In this document: one piece after another, positions 54,943 to 64,000 of the stretch | Layout: each line of letters opens with the position of its first letter | Position numbering within the stretch: position 1 is the first letter of the stretch | Origin: Salvia splendens | Lineage: Eukaryota; Streptophyta; Magnoliopsida; Lamiales; Lamiaceae | Assembly (NCBI RefSeq): GCF_004379255.2 | Contig: NC_056042.1 | Span: 29,925,928 to 29,989,927 of the forward strand | Reading direction: 5' to 3' | DNA: 64,000 bases | Position numbers and translations under genes: made by a program | Notes under the pieces: model-generated | Databases searched by the model: none | Seen by the model: only the letters and a program-made list of their open reading frames with translations | Told to the model about the DNA's origin: nothing

Positions 54943-57021
54943 CTATGCTTGATGGTGCCGATCTGATTGTTCGGCACTTTTAAGCGCAATCTGCAAACAT
55001 TCTTTTGCTCTCTTTTGATCACCTCGGATGACTGCTATCCCTCCTTTAGTGGGGATCTTGATTGTGAGGTGATAAGTAGAGCAAATGGCCCGAACTGTGT
55101 TGAGCCAGTCTCTTCCCAGTATAATGTTATACGGGGATCGAGCTTTTACCACAAAAAACTCGATCACCGTACTGGAGCTAGTAGGCGCTCTTCCTACCGT
55201 AATCGGAAGGCTGATAATACCTTCAGGGCGGGTGTCCTCCTGGGCGAAACTTTTCAGAGGAAGTGGGGCCGGACTGAGCCGAGCTGGATCCACTTCCAGT
55301 TTATCAAAACATTCTTTAAAAAGAATGCTAACCGACGCTCCTGTATCCACAAACACTCTGTGGATCAGTTTGTTTGCCACTCCAGCTTGAATGACAATAG
55401 CGTCTTGATGAGGAGAAATGGCCGGGACGGGATCTGCATCTGAAAATGTAATTACTTCCTCCTTCTTCAGCCTTTTATGTGTTGGCTCCTCTCGATTGAA
55501 GCCTCTGCGCTCTGATTTTAGAGACGATTTAGTCTTCCCGGCTCGGAGAGCGTCAATAGTCTGGATTACTCCATCATATTGCGGCTCGTCATCGTCTTCG
55601 GGATCCTGTTGCCTTTTCGGATCCTGAGGAGCGCAGTTCGCACTTCTCTGTTTCTTATTCTTTTTCGGCTGCTTGCTTTGGTATTTTTTTAACGTCCCTG
55701 CTTTCACAAGAACATCAATATCTGCTGCCAAATTTCGGCACTCCTCGGTATCATGACCGTGGTCTTGATGGAAGGAGCAATATTTATCCTGACTTCGGCG
55801 CGTGGCCGATTTCGTCATCGGCTTTGGTTTTTCGAACATATCAGAATGCAGTTCGAAAATTTCCGCTCTCGACTTGTTCAATGGTACGAACTGAGCGGGT
55901 GGTTTCTCAGGATTGAGACGTGGTCCCAATCTGTCTTGTACCGGTGCCCTTTGAATTCTTTCAAAAGGAGTTCGGCGAGGATGTCCCTGATCGCTATGAT
56001 CGGGCTTCCTCTTGTCTCCTCTGGAAGAGCTGTCTAAAGACCGTTTTCGACGGTCTGCCTCATCAGCACGAGAAAACTGGTCCGCAATGTCCCACATCTC
56101 TTGAGCTGTTTGCGGACTGCATTCAACGAGCTTTCTGTAGAGAGCTCCTGGCAGAATTCCATTTTGGAATGCCGAAATGACAAGTAGATCATTGAGATCA
56201 TCTACTTGTAGGCATTCCTTGTGGAATCTTGTCATGAAGTCGCTAATCTTTTCATCGCGACCTTGACGTATAGAAAGCAGCTGAGCCGAAGTGATTCGGG
56301 TTTCAGCTTTCTGGAAGAACCTCCTATGAAAAGCATCCATTAGATCTCTGTAAGATCTAATGCTGCCTTGAGGGAGGCTATCAAACCACCTTCTTGCGTT
56401 CCCGATGAGCAGCTCGGGAAACAGCTTACACATATGAACCTCATTGAGACCTTGGTTCGCCATATTATACTGATAGCGTCCCAGGAAATCATGAGGATCC
56501 ACTAACCCGTCATAAGTCACTGACGGAGTTCGGTAATTCTGTGGCAACGGAGTTCTGGTGATATCATCCGAAAATGGAGTCTTCAGCGCTCCATACATAG
56601 CGAATCCGACATCTCTACGGTATGGTGGAGATGGAGTTCTCCTGTGATTTCGGTAACAAGGAGGAGAAGGAACATATCGGTGGTGAGGATTCTTTCTCCT
56701 GGAAGATACGACACTACTGCGGTAGTGACTTTCATGTCTGGAGGGGGAGGGAGAATCCGCCGTTTTCTTCTCCGGCTTCTGGCTCTTTTGCAGGAATGTT
56801 AAGAACTCATCCTGCTTCTCAGCCAAGAACAACTTGACAGCCTCATTCAAATCGAGCTGCTGGGGAGGCTCGGTGCGATGACTTTTTGAGTGGTTTGTTC
56901 TTTCACCGTGAGAACTGGAGGCAGATTTCTCCAGAGGCTGTTTTCCAGACCTACGGGCTGGACTAGCTTCCTCACGTTCATCACGGACGGAAGTATGGGT
57001 ATTATGTGATCTGGTACGCAT
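54943..57021 (-). CDS. gag-protease of the Tat-like element
   Basis: ATG at 57021 (MRTRSHNTHTSVRDEREE) gives about 692 residues. An Arg/Ser/Pro-rich N-terminus is followed by the gag core (YDGLVDPHDFLGRYQYNMA, ELLIGNARRWFDSLPQGSI, FHRRFFQKAETRITSAQL). Then a knuckle-like YCSFHQDHGHDTEEC, a Lys-rich linker, and an aspartic protease with VFVDTGASVSILFKECF and NIILGRDWLN. It ends at TAG 54943-54945. Uninterrupted, so it could yield working Gag and protease. Confidence 0.9.
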   Translation of the reverse strand: MRTRSHNTHTSVRDEREEASPARRSGKQPLEKSASSSHGERTNHSKSHRTEPPQQLDLNEAVKLFLAEKQDEFLTFLQKSQKPEKKTADSPSPSRHESHYRSSVVSSRRKNPHHRYVPSPPCYRNHRRTPSPPYRRDVGFAMYGALKTPFSDDITRTPLPQNYRTPSVTYDGLVDPHDFLGRYQYNMANQGLNEVHMCKLFPELLIGNARRWFDSLPQGSIRSYRDLMDAFHRRFFQKAETRITSAQLLSIRQGRDEKISDFMTRFHKECLQVDDLNDLLVISAFQNGILPGALYRKLVECSPQTAQEMWDIADQFSRADEADRRKRSLDSSSRGDKRKPDHSDQGHPRRTPFERIQRAPVQDRLGPRLNPEKPPAQFVPLNKSRAEIFELHSDMFEKPKPMTKSATRRSQDKYCSFHQDHGHDTEECRNLAADIDVLVKAGTLKKYQSKQPKKNKKQRSANCAPQDPKRQQDPEDDDEPQYDGVIQTIDALRAGKTKSSLKSERRGFNREEPTHKRLKKEEVITFSDADPVPAISPHQDAIVIQAGVANKLIHRVFVDTGASVSILFKECFDKLEVDPARLSPAPLPLKSFAQEDTRPEGIISLPITVGRAPTSSSTVIEFFVVKARSPYNIILGRDWLNTVRAICSTYHLTIKIPTKGGIAVIRGDQKRAKECLQIALKSAEQSDRHHQA

Positions 57022-57076
57022 TTTTTGGTGGAAGAGGATCAAAAACTCGCTTTTATCACAGTTTTGGTTTTCTGTG

Positions 57077-57094
57077 TTCCCACAGACGGCGCCA
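57077..57094 (-). other. Primer binding site of the Tat-like element
   Basis: The minus strand reads TGGCGCCGTCTGTGGGAA one base after the 5' LTR. It begins with TGG, the complement of a tRNA CCA end, and TGGCGCCG is common to plant gypsy elements. The exact tRNA was not determined. Confidence 0.75.
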
Positions 57095-57095
57095 G

Positions 57096-57663
57096 TGATG
57101 ATTTAGCGAATTTTTGATGGGAATAAATGCAAGTAATAAATGAAGATCACAACACTGAAAATTACGTGGTTCGATTTACTGAGGTAAATCTACGTCCACG
57201 GGAAGAATAGAGGGCAAATTTGTATTGCTTGATCTAGCTTACAGATTACAATACTGATTTGCTATATGAGATTCACGATCTAGAGAACTTAACCTGGTCT
57301 ATCTGATCTAAGTTCTATTTATACATTCGAACTAAGATCGTGGTTTGCAGCCCTGGTAGGGGGGTTGATAACTGCTTAATACCACTAAATAGATCGTGGG
57401 TGTAATGGAGGTCGTGGAGATCCTGCATGGGTCCACTATCTCCTTGTTCGGTCGAATACTGAGACCGAACTGCTGAACTTTGCCGATCAGCTTTTGCCGA
57501 TCTGAGAGTTGAGCTCGATTGGTCGGCTTTTACCGAGCTATAGGCTGTGACCGAACTCTTTGGTTGTGCCGAACTGATACTCTTTCTTGGGTTTTGGGCT
57601 GATGGGCCGTCACTGCTATTGGGCTCGCAATTATTGTTTAGTTGTTTAGTTCGTATCCCATCA
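57096..57663 (-). repeat. 5' LTR of the Tat-like element
   Basis: 568 bp with TGATG/CATCA ends. It should hold the element's promoter; no unambiguous TATA box was picked out. Confidence 0.95.
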
Positions 57664-57800
57664 ACGAGTGGTAGGCGCTCACCTATGGCGCAGGCGGCGG
57701 CAGCCATGTGAGGAGTGTACCACCACTCGGAGCCTCTGCTCTTGGCCACCGCCTTCACTGATTTTCCGATGCCTCGAATCACACTCTCTCTTGCCGCCAT
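57664..57800 (-). pseudogene. SIN2: DAR GTPase exon 1, 5' part
   Basis: ATG at 57800 opens MAARESVIRGIGKSVKAVAK, then SEWWYTPHMAAAACAIGERLPLV, matching the conserved start of plant mitochondrial DAR GTPases (basic N-terminus, WWYTPHMAAA). At 57664 it runs into the retroelement; reading on gives unrelated residues and a stop within about 100 codons. The 12 bp at 57664-57675 (ACGAGTGGTAGG) are repeated at 47273-47284. Removing the element and one copy restores the frame through ERLPLVDLVLEVRDAR. Confidence 0.9.
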
Positions 57801-60410
57801 GTTTGTGTGCTTTATTAATTCTTTTTTTATATTTCAATTTAAATCACAAAAGTCTTTAATTTAAGGATGATGTGAAATTGATATTTTTAAGGACGTAAAT
57901 TTGTGTTACAACTATTGTGTCAAATTCAATTGTGACAAACATTCGAATTTGGGGGAATTTACAACAATGCGTATGTGTGTTTAAACGCCAATATTTGTTT
58001 TATAACTACTTTTTGTTAGCACTTAATAAACATGAAATTCAAACATAATACACGTGGCATCGGAAATATATACTTCATCACTAAACAATTCTAAAGAAGC
58101 ATCATTTGCTACAACCAATTTTATACTATTGTTAATTTCTATACAAATACAAATTAAATTTAGTACCTAAAAGTCATTTTGTGCAACTTTTCCTATGTCC
58201 ATGACCGTGTCTACACGTAATTGATTTTGGGGCTTAATAAGATGTGACACCAACAGAAAAATTGGAAGCATAACATTAAATTCATTTTCACTAACAACAA
58301 AATGGAGTAGAGAATATTTGTACGACTTTTTATTAGAAACCAAACCACACGACGAAAGTAAAATGTGGGCGTGGCTTCTTAGTAGCGAAGGATATTATTG
58401 TACACAAAAAATATTTATACATAACGCTTAATAACAGCATTAATAGATAAGATAAAGTATACTTCTATCTGAAGTACTATAATGATCAAACAAGTGATAT
58501 AAAATAATGAAAATCTTACTACTGATCTCGTGTATACTACATTTATAAACTGAGATCTACGATTACAATAAAATAAAATGAGCATATAAGTACAAAAATA
58601 TATTTATAAGTATTTACTATAAATAATTAAATTAAAATTACTCTAGAACACAAAAGTCATCAAGACAACGGCGTCAATGATTAAGACGCTAGAGAGGCCA
58701 ACTCCCATAAAATATAAAAATATTAAATATCTAGGTCAATTTGCTCGATAGAAGGAACCACACATATCCAATTTCTTGTACTATTTGGAACCAACTATGT
58801 AACTAAAGAAATGGTTCTACACCTCAATTTTATGTAACAAACATTTAAGAGAATCGATTGAAACTTAATATCCAATCTGGAGCCAAATTATTTGTCCCTT
58901 TTAATTTTCCTACGTAGTGTGGTCAATTATATCAATCTCATAACTAATTCTCTTTCTTGTTGCTTTTCTTAACTTTTCTATACTGATAATTGATGGGAAG
59001 AATATCATGTGAAAATTTAGGGTTAATTCATAATTGTGATATAAGGCATTTTGTGATTTTTGCAATAATACTCCAAGTTGTGTACTTTTCACCATATTTA
59101 AATTTTGTGGTAAAAATTCAAATTGGTCAAAAGTCAGTGTATTTTTTTTTGCTATTAGCCCTATTTATTAGTAATTCTTCCGTCCACTAATACAAGGACA
59201 ATTTTGACCAGACACAGATTTTAACAAATGTAGTAGAATATGAGTGGAAAATGTTAATGGAAGGTGAGTCATACTTTTATATACGTATTAGTTTTATATT
59301 GAAATGTGAGCGAAATAAAATTAGTGGAATGTGAGGTCCATTACCAAAAGTAGTAAAAAAAACAAATGAAACATTCATTGGTGGACGGACAAAAAATGAC
59401 AAAATGAGACACTTATTGGTGGACGGAGAGAATAATTGATTGTCGACAATTTTGCCAAATATTTTTTTATTTTGATTATATGTGATATAAATATGTATAT
59501 AGATTTTTCTTTCCCTTACCTTCTTAAAGCAAGAAAGGCCTCATTTTATGTCACTGTAATTGTAACTAATCCTGTGGGACTGGGAACCGATTCCATATAG
59601 CCATGCCTACCAATTTTATACTATTACATGAAAGTTTGTTGAATATTTATATGATCAATACTATATCTTTATTTAGTTTAAAAAGTAGAATTTCCAAACT
59701 GTGTATCTATATATGTTAATATAGCGTATCAACTGAAAATTGATACTACTATTATACGATGTGTGATTTGCTTGTCTTTTTGGGGAAGATTTTTGACATG
59801 CATGCCACTTTTTTAACTGAACTTACAAAACCCCAGAAATTTTTTGTCCCTCTTTAATTTGCTTTTAACAACAGCTTCCCTTTTCGATTACTCTTTATGG
59901 AAGTTAAAAAATTCCACGTAGGTTGTTGCCTCTTTTGGTTACTAAAATTGCATAGATGCAGTCTTATAGAGTTTCAAGCTTCAATTTTCTTTAAATCATT
60001 AATATATTGAGTACTTAAAGAACTATAATATGTTCAATATAATCACTACTTAAAATTTGATTTAGCGTGACCTGACCCGGACCGTCTGTGGTCATTTTTG
60101 AATAAGAAGTATTCAAAGACCATTTCAAGGCAAGAATACTTATGGAAATCATAACTATATATTCGAGCTGTCCTAATTGTTTGCAGAGTTACCAGATCAG
60201 ACAAGCAGTACAAAATGTTTGCAAACTATCTCTCATTTTTTTACTTGCAGACTAAGTTGATTCCTTTTTTTGCTTTTGGTAAGAATTTTTGTGGTAAAGG
60301 CAATTGATTTTTTATAATAAAATAAAAAAAATGCATGGGGAATTTATAATGGAGTTGTGTTTTAAAACTACTCCTAAAAGCAAATGATTTTAGTGTCACC
60401 CACCTCGTTT
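57801..60410. other. Gene-free AT-rich stretch
   Basis: Upstream of the DAR GTPase exon 1 (minus) and the DUF4408-type gene (plus). Contains one Stowaway MITE (59174-59432). Nothing else supported. Confidence 0.6.
59174..59432. mobile_element. Stowaway MITE (259 bp)
   Basis: ATTCTTCCGTCCACTAAT and inward-read TTCTCTCCGTCCACCAAT are bounded by TA at 59172-59173 and 59433-59434. CTCCGTCC-type ends and TA duplication are the Stowaway signature. Confidence 0.8.
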
Positions 60411-60413
60411 CTG

Positions 60414-60422
60414 TATATAAAA
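60414..60422 (+). promoter_or_regulatory. TATA box of the DUF4408-type gene
   Basis: TATATAAAA lies 124 bp upstream of the ATG, followed by a C/T-rich leader (CTCTTCCTCTCTCTCACTC). Confidence 0.7.
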
Positions 60423-60545
60423 CCGCCTCAACTCTTCCTCTCTCTCACTCACCCTAAAAGTTCCCTTTCTCTCTGATTTTTCTCCCCTTTGTTTCCTTCC
60501 AATTCAACCAAAACCTAACCACATCCACTTTTTTTCGTTATAATC

Positions 60546-61220
60546 ATGGAATCCTCCACCAAAATGTTCGAGAAGGAAAAAGCTGTTGCGCGCTTCAATC
60601 GCCTCCGTAGAATGACGAGGCTGCGCCAGATCGTCGAGGTCGCCTCCGTCTTCGCCGCCATCTCGTGGTGCTCGGCGCGGGCGATCTCGGCCGGCGCGTG
60701 TCTGCTAGACTTCGCGACGTGCATCTTCAACCACCACGTCGCGTTTCCGTTTCTCGTCGGAAACGCGATCGTTGTGCTGCTGTTCCTGCTCTGCCGCCAC
60801 AGTGACGGCGGCGCCTCCGCCGCGAATCTCTACGGCGATTTTGTCAGGTACAGCGAGGCCGCTCTCGCTCCGCCTCCGTCGGAGCGGAGCGAGGAAGCGG
60901 CGCCACCGCCTGCGGAAATCGGAGACGGCGACTGTGAAAAGCAGATGGTTGCGGATGAATGTGATGACGTGGCGAAGGTGATTGAGAAAGCGGCGAGGCA
61001 GATGAAGAAGTTCCAGAGGAATCGATCGGAGATGACGCTGAGGCGCGAGATTGCGGTGCGGCCGGAGCTCCGGAGATTGGAGACGGAGAATCGCCGGAAA
61101 ACGGTGAATCCGGAGGCGGCGGAGATTGAGAATCTGAGCAGCGAAGAATTCCAGCGGAGGGTTGATGCATTCATCGATAAGCATTGGATCAAAACGACAC
61201 TGAAATTGGAAAGACGCTAA
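60546..61220 (+). CDS. DUF4408-type membrane protein (224 residues, single exon)
   Basis: ATG at 60546 (MESSTKMFEKEKAVARF) follows a TATA box and pyrimidine-rich leader. Two hydrophobic segments (about residues 30-50, VEVASVFAAISWCSA, and 65-83, FPFLVGNAIVVLLFLLC) suggest two membrane helices. A Pro/Ala/Glu-rich linker follows, and the C-terminus carries EEFQRRVDAFIDKHW, the short motif common at the end of DUF761/DUF4408 plant proteins. Function in this family is poorly known. The GC-rich coding region stands out from its AT-rich surroundings, so other-frame open stretches here are shadows. Confidence 0.85.
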   Translation: MESSTKMFEKEKAVARFNRLRRMTRLRQIVEVASVFAAISWCSARAISAGACLLDFATCIFNHHVAFPFLVGNAIVVLLFLLCRHSDGGASAANLYGDFVRYSEAALAPPPSERSEEAAPPPAEIGDGDCEKQMVADECDDVAKVIEKAARQMKKFQRNRSEMTLRREIAVRPELRRLETENRRKTVNPEAAEIENLSSEEFQRRVDAFIDKHWIKTTLKLERR

Positions 61221-61573
61221 GGATTTTGAGGGTTAAATTTGTCTTTTTGCTTTAAGTACAGGATTAACAATTCTCTGTTTTTTTTCGAAATGGAATTACT
61301 GCAATATTAATCTATAATAACCAAATATTAAACTCCTACTTTCGCAGTTGTCAATTCCTAACGAGTTCTTTTCCGGAATTTTATGGCTCTCCAAGTCGTT
61401 GTTTGAGGGCAATTATGGAATTACACGATGCGTGTGGATTATGAAAATATATTTTTTAGTGGATAATCGTATTTAAATCTTGATTCTGATGGAGTAGCTC
61501 TTTTTAGTGTTGTGCATTTATGAAAAAAATTACTCCTACTAGTAGACGATGTGATAGTTAGACTTATTCCCAA

Positions 61574-62169
61574 GAATGTAAGGGCTTCCAAATTGGAATT
61601 TCCAATTTAAGGCTGACTTAGGTGGACTAAAAATTTTATGGTCTTCCACGTCATGGCGGCATAATGATTTGGTGTGCCTCACCAATAACTCCTTGCCAAT
61701 TAAAAATTAAAAAAAAATCCACATGCCACATCACTTTAATATAAATTAGGAAGCTTATAGGTAAATTTGGATACATTCATTTAATCATTTTATGGAAAGT
61801 TGAATAATATTAAATATAGAAATTATACTTATATGAAAAATGAGTTGCCGTTAATATACTAGTATAATTTATATATGTATATTCATCTCGTAATATAATA
61901 GTACTAATATACAAGACATCTCTTTTATAAAATAATAGTAATATTTTTAGATTATATCAATATTTCATTTTTTAATTTTTATTTGCTTGTGTTAAAAATT
62001 ATGGATTTTTTACATGCTAATAAATATAATGAAAATTATAATAGTACTAATATACAAGACAGCTCTTTTATAAAATAATAATATTTTCAGATTATGTTAT
62101 TATTTCATTTTTATTTTCTTGTGTTAAAAATTCTTGATTTTTTACATGCTAATAAATATAATGAAAATT

Positions 62170-62208
<39 letters not shown>

Positions 62209-62676
62209 TAACAAAATAGTATAAGTTACGGTCACAATTTTTATTTATGTGAATTTTTTTCTTATATATATAAATACTAAAACAATTAAAAAAGATCATT
62301 TTTTTCTTGACATGAAAAGTAATGCAAAATGATTACTTTTATGTGTATAATATTATTATATTATGAGATCAATAAGCATATATAAATAGTACTTACTAGT
62401 ATATTAACGTTAATTCATAATTTATATGATATAATTTCTATATTTAATATATTACAATTTCTATAAAATGATTAAATGGATATATCCAAATTTACCTATA
62501 AGTTTTCTAATTTATGTTAAAGTGATGTGGCATGTGAACTTTTTTTTATTTTCAAGTGGCAAGGAGTTATTGGTGAGGCACACCAAATCATTATGTCACC
62601 ATGGTGTGGAAGGACCATGAAATTGAATGTAAGAGCTTTCAAATTGGAATTTCCAATTTAAGGCTGACTTAGGTGG
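61574..62676. mobile_element. Inverted-repeat element bounded by 52-bp direct repeats
   Basis: A roughly 230-bp inverted repeat (left from about 61632, right to 62624; for example CATAATGATTTGGTGTGCC on both arms) encloses AT-rich DNA. Immediately outside lie direct repeats at 61574-61625 and 62625-62676, 50 of 52 identical, each with the palindrome AATTGGAATTTCCAATT. Inside are a roughly 140-bp tandem duplication (61899-62041, 62042-62172) and an (AT)17 tract (about 62173-62206). No ORF. The arrangement is not typical of a known class: 52 bp is too long for a target duplication. Confidence 0.7.
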
Positions 62677-64000
62677 GGTGTTATATGGTTACTTTAGGGG
62701 GGTGAAATTTGAATTTCAGTAAAAATTTAACTTTATCTATATCTAAAATTGTATGAAATGAGTATTGTTTACTAAATTTAGTTTACCTTACACTATATTG
62801 GATTTAGGAAAAGTTCACTATATAATTATGTTATGCTCCACATACTACAAGATTTGACAAGTGCAACGACCTAACAAGAAAATTAATATTATAATAAAGA
62901 TTATGCATAGATGACTTCAAATAGATGTAGAAAATATTAGCATATGTTCTGTTTATTTTAAAATAGTGGCGTACATATTATTATATGTAAGGAGATGAAA
63001 TGTTAGTAATTTACTGTAAAAAACAGTCTATTTTATCTAGAGTCAAAAGGTTCTATTTTAGACAATACAACTATTTATTGCTTACCCTTCTTACTGATCA
63101 ATAGACTATGTAACCAATTAGGATTCAGTTATATTTCTATCTATTCTCACAAGCAGCATTAAGTGTGACCAATCCGCTTGTAGCTTTTTTAATTACATGT
63201 GAAATATATATACATTGCTTCAGACGTATAAATATTACTACAAGTCTACAATATTAGCAGTGATACTATTATTATCACACAAAAATGAAAAATACCCACA
63301 CGCAAACGTAATTTAAGAGTTAGTATATATTCTTGAGAATTAGGAGTAGTAGATATACTTAAAGAAATTACTAATTACTATATTACTCCATCACATCATA
63401 AGATTTGTCGATAGAGATAGAGAGATTGTAATTAGTTTTGTGACCCTCCATCATATCAAAGTTGATTTCAAAAGTTTAATTGTATTGATTGATAGTTTAA
63501 CTGCTTGGTTTTATAAGTCAATAAAATTCCCTAAAATCCAATTTTTTTATGAATATTTGGTTCAATGTGTTTTTATAATTTGGTTGACTAGTTAAGACAT
63601 CAAAATTCTACAACCTTACAAAAAATTCCATTTGCCAGCTCTATTAATATTGAGGTGGTTTTAGGCGATGCCAGTCACATCGATCACTCATCTTCTTTTT
63701 ATTTACTTGATTAATTAATATAATTTGATTCAGTTATTTAATAATACTCATCATTATTAATAATGAATTTTAAATACAGAATATAAATATTTATTTTAAT
63801 TATGTAAATGTATCTTACATCTGAGGGTATATTATAGTACTAATAAATGTTACCACGACACTAAATTCTGTTGCATGTAATACTACTCTATATGTCTTCG
63901 TGTTGAGTTTGGTGAAGACAACAAATGATATAGCTTTGGGGCCCACCATCCAGACATTATTCAAAATTCAGTAATTGCTGATAAAAAAAATTTGCCAAAC
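62677..64000. other. Gene-free AT-rich right end
   Basis: No gene, inverted repeat or RNA gene supported up to the window edge. Confidence 0.55.

Larger units (their letters stand above)
47285..57663 (-). mobile_element. Tat-like Ty3-gypsy retrotransposon (10,379 bp), recently inserted
   Basis: Complete element on the minus strand: 5' LTR 57096-57663, primer site, gag-protease, reverse transcriptase, two RNase H regions, integrase, then two antisense ORFs, polypurine tract and 3' LTR 47285-47852. LTRs are equal in length (568 bp) and differ at two positions. The double RNase H (a degenerate gypsy type plus an archaeal-type RVT_3 domain) and the antisense ORFs near the 3' end fit the plant Tat lineage (Retand/RIRE2-like). 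The flanking duplication is 12 bp rather than the usual 5. Pol carries a nonsense codon and a frameshift. Confidence 0.92.

Noticed and set aside
55753..56180. Plus-strand open frames opposite gag
   Set aside because: Shadows of the intact gag-protease frame. Unlike the antisense ORFs at 48-51 kb they have no start context, motifs or splice structure.
57315..57800. 161-codon frame fusing the GTPase start to LTR sequence
   Set aside because: It is read-through of DAR GTPase exon 1 into the 5' LTR; the part after residue 47 is LTR-derived and not a natural protein.
60705..61192. Minus-strand frames opposite the DUF4408-type gene
   Set aside because: Low-complexity Arg/Pro-rich translations caused by GC-rich coding sequence on the plus strand.

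Overview
This window looks like nuclear DNA of a flowering plant, a eudicot and possibly an asterid. The evidence is spliced genes with GT-AG introns, AT-rich intergenic DNA, and plant-specific families: RADIALIS-like SANT/MYB, an auxilin-like J-domain protein and a DUF4408-type protein. Transposons of nearly every plant class are present: Ty1-copia, Ty3-gypsy Tat-like, a tRNA-derived SINE, hAT, Mutator-like, PIF/Harbinger, CACTA and Stowaway. The species cannot be fixed from sequence alone. No rRNA, tRNA gene or CRISPR array was seen.

Layout. Positions 1-5.8 kb hold a three-layer nest: a hAT element whose transposase is interrupted by a Ty1-copia element, whose gag is in turn interrupted by a solo LTR with a 5-bp target duplication. 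A RADIALIS-like gene (minus) lies at 6.05-6.3 kb. Its upstream region is split by a 2-kb Harbinger element carrying a broken MYB-like ORF1. Positions 10.05-12.46 kb hold a Mutator-like element with about 200-bp inverted ends, itself invaded by a Harbinger MITE and a long tRNA-derived SINE. Positions 13-17 kb hold a 4-kb inverted-repeat element made largely of degenerate GAATGAAGTAATAAAC-type repeats, with a hAT MITE inside. A second RADIALIS-like gene (minus, 21.8-24.2 kb) contains in its intron a complete Harbinger element with an uninterrupted ORF1. Positions 26-38 kb hold further MITEs, two deleted Harbinger transposase copies and a four-exon gene for a 130-residue protein of unknown function.

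Positions 38.6-44.1 kb encode a 1,414-residue auxilin-like protein in seven exons. Converging on it is an eight-exon gene (minus) for a 358-residue circularly permuted DAR GTPase of the YlqF/SIN2 type. Its first exon is split by a 10,379-bp Tat-like Ty3-gypsy element (47,285-57,663) whose LTRs differ at only 2 of 568 positions. This is the standout feature of the window. The element has a 12-bp target duplication, a gag/pol stop codon in a classical readthrough context, two further lesions in pol, and two spliced-looking antisense ORFs between pol and the 3' LTR. The right end carries a DUF4408-type membrane protein gene and a 1-kb inverted-repeat element bounded by 52-bp direct repeats.

The host genes do not form a pathway. 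The main relationships are the duplicated RADIALIS-like pair and the repeated interplay of transposons with genes: intron invasion, exon disruption and possible capture of gene fragments. I found no convincing evidence of a wholly new biological system. The best candidates for a second look are the disrupted GTPase gene, the readthrough and antisense-ORF architecture of the retroelement, and the direct-repeat-bounded element at 61.6-62.7 kb.
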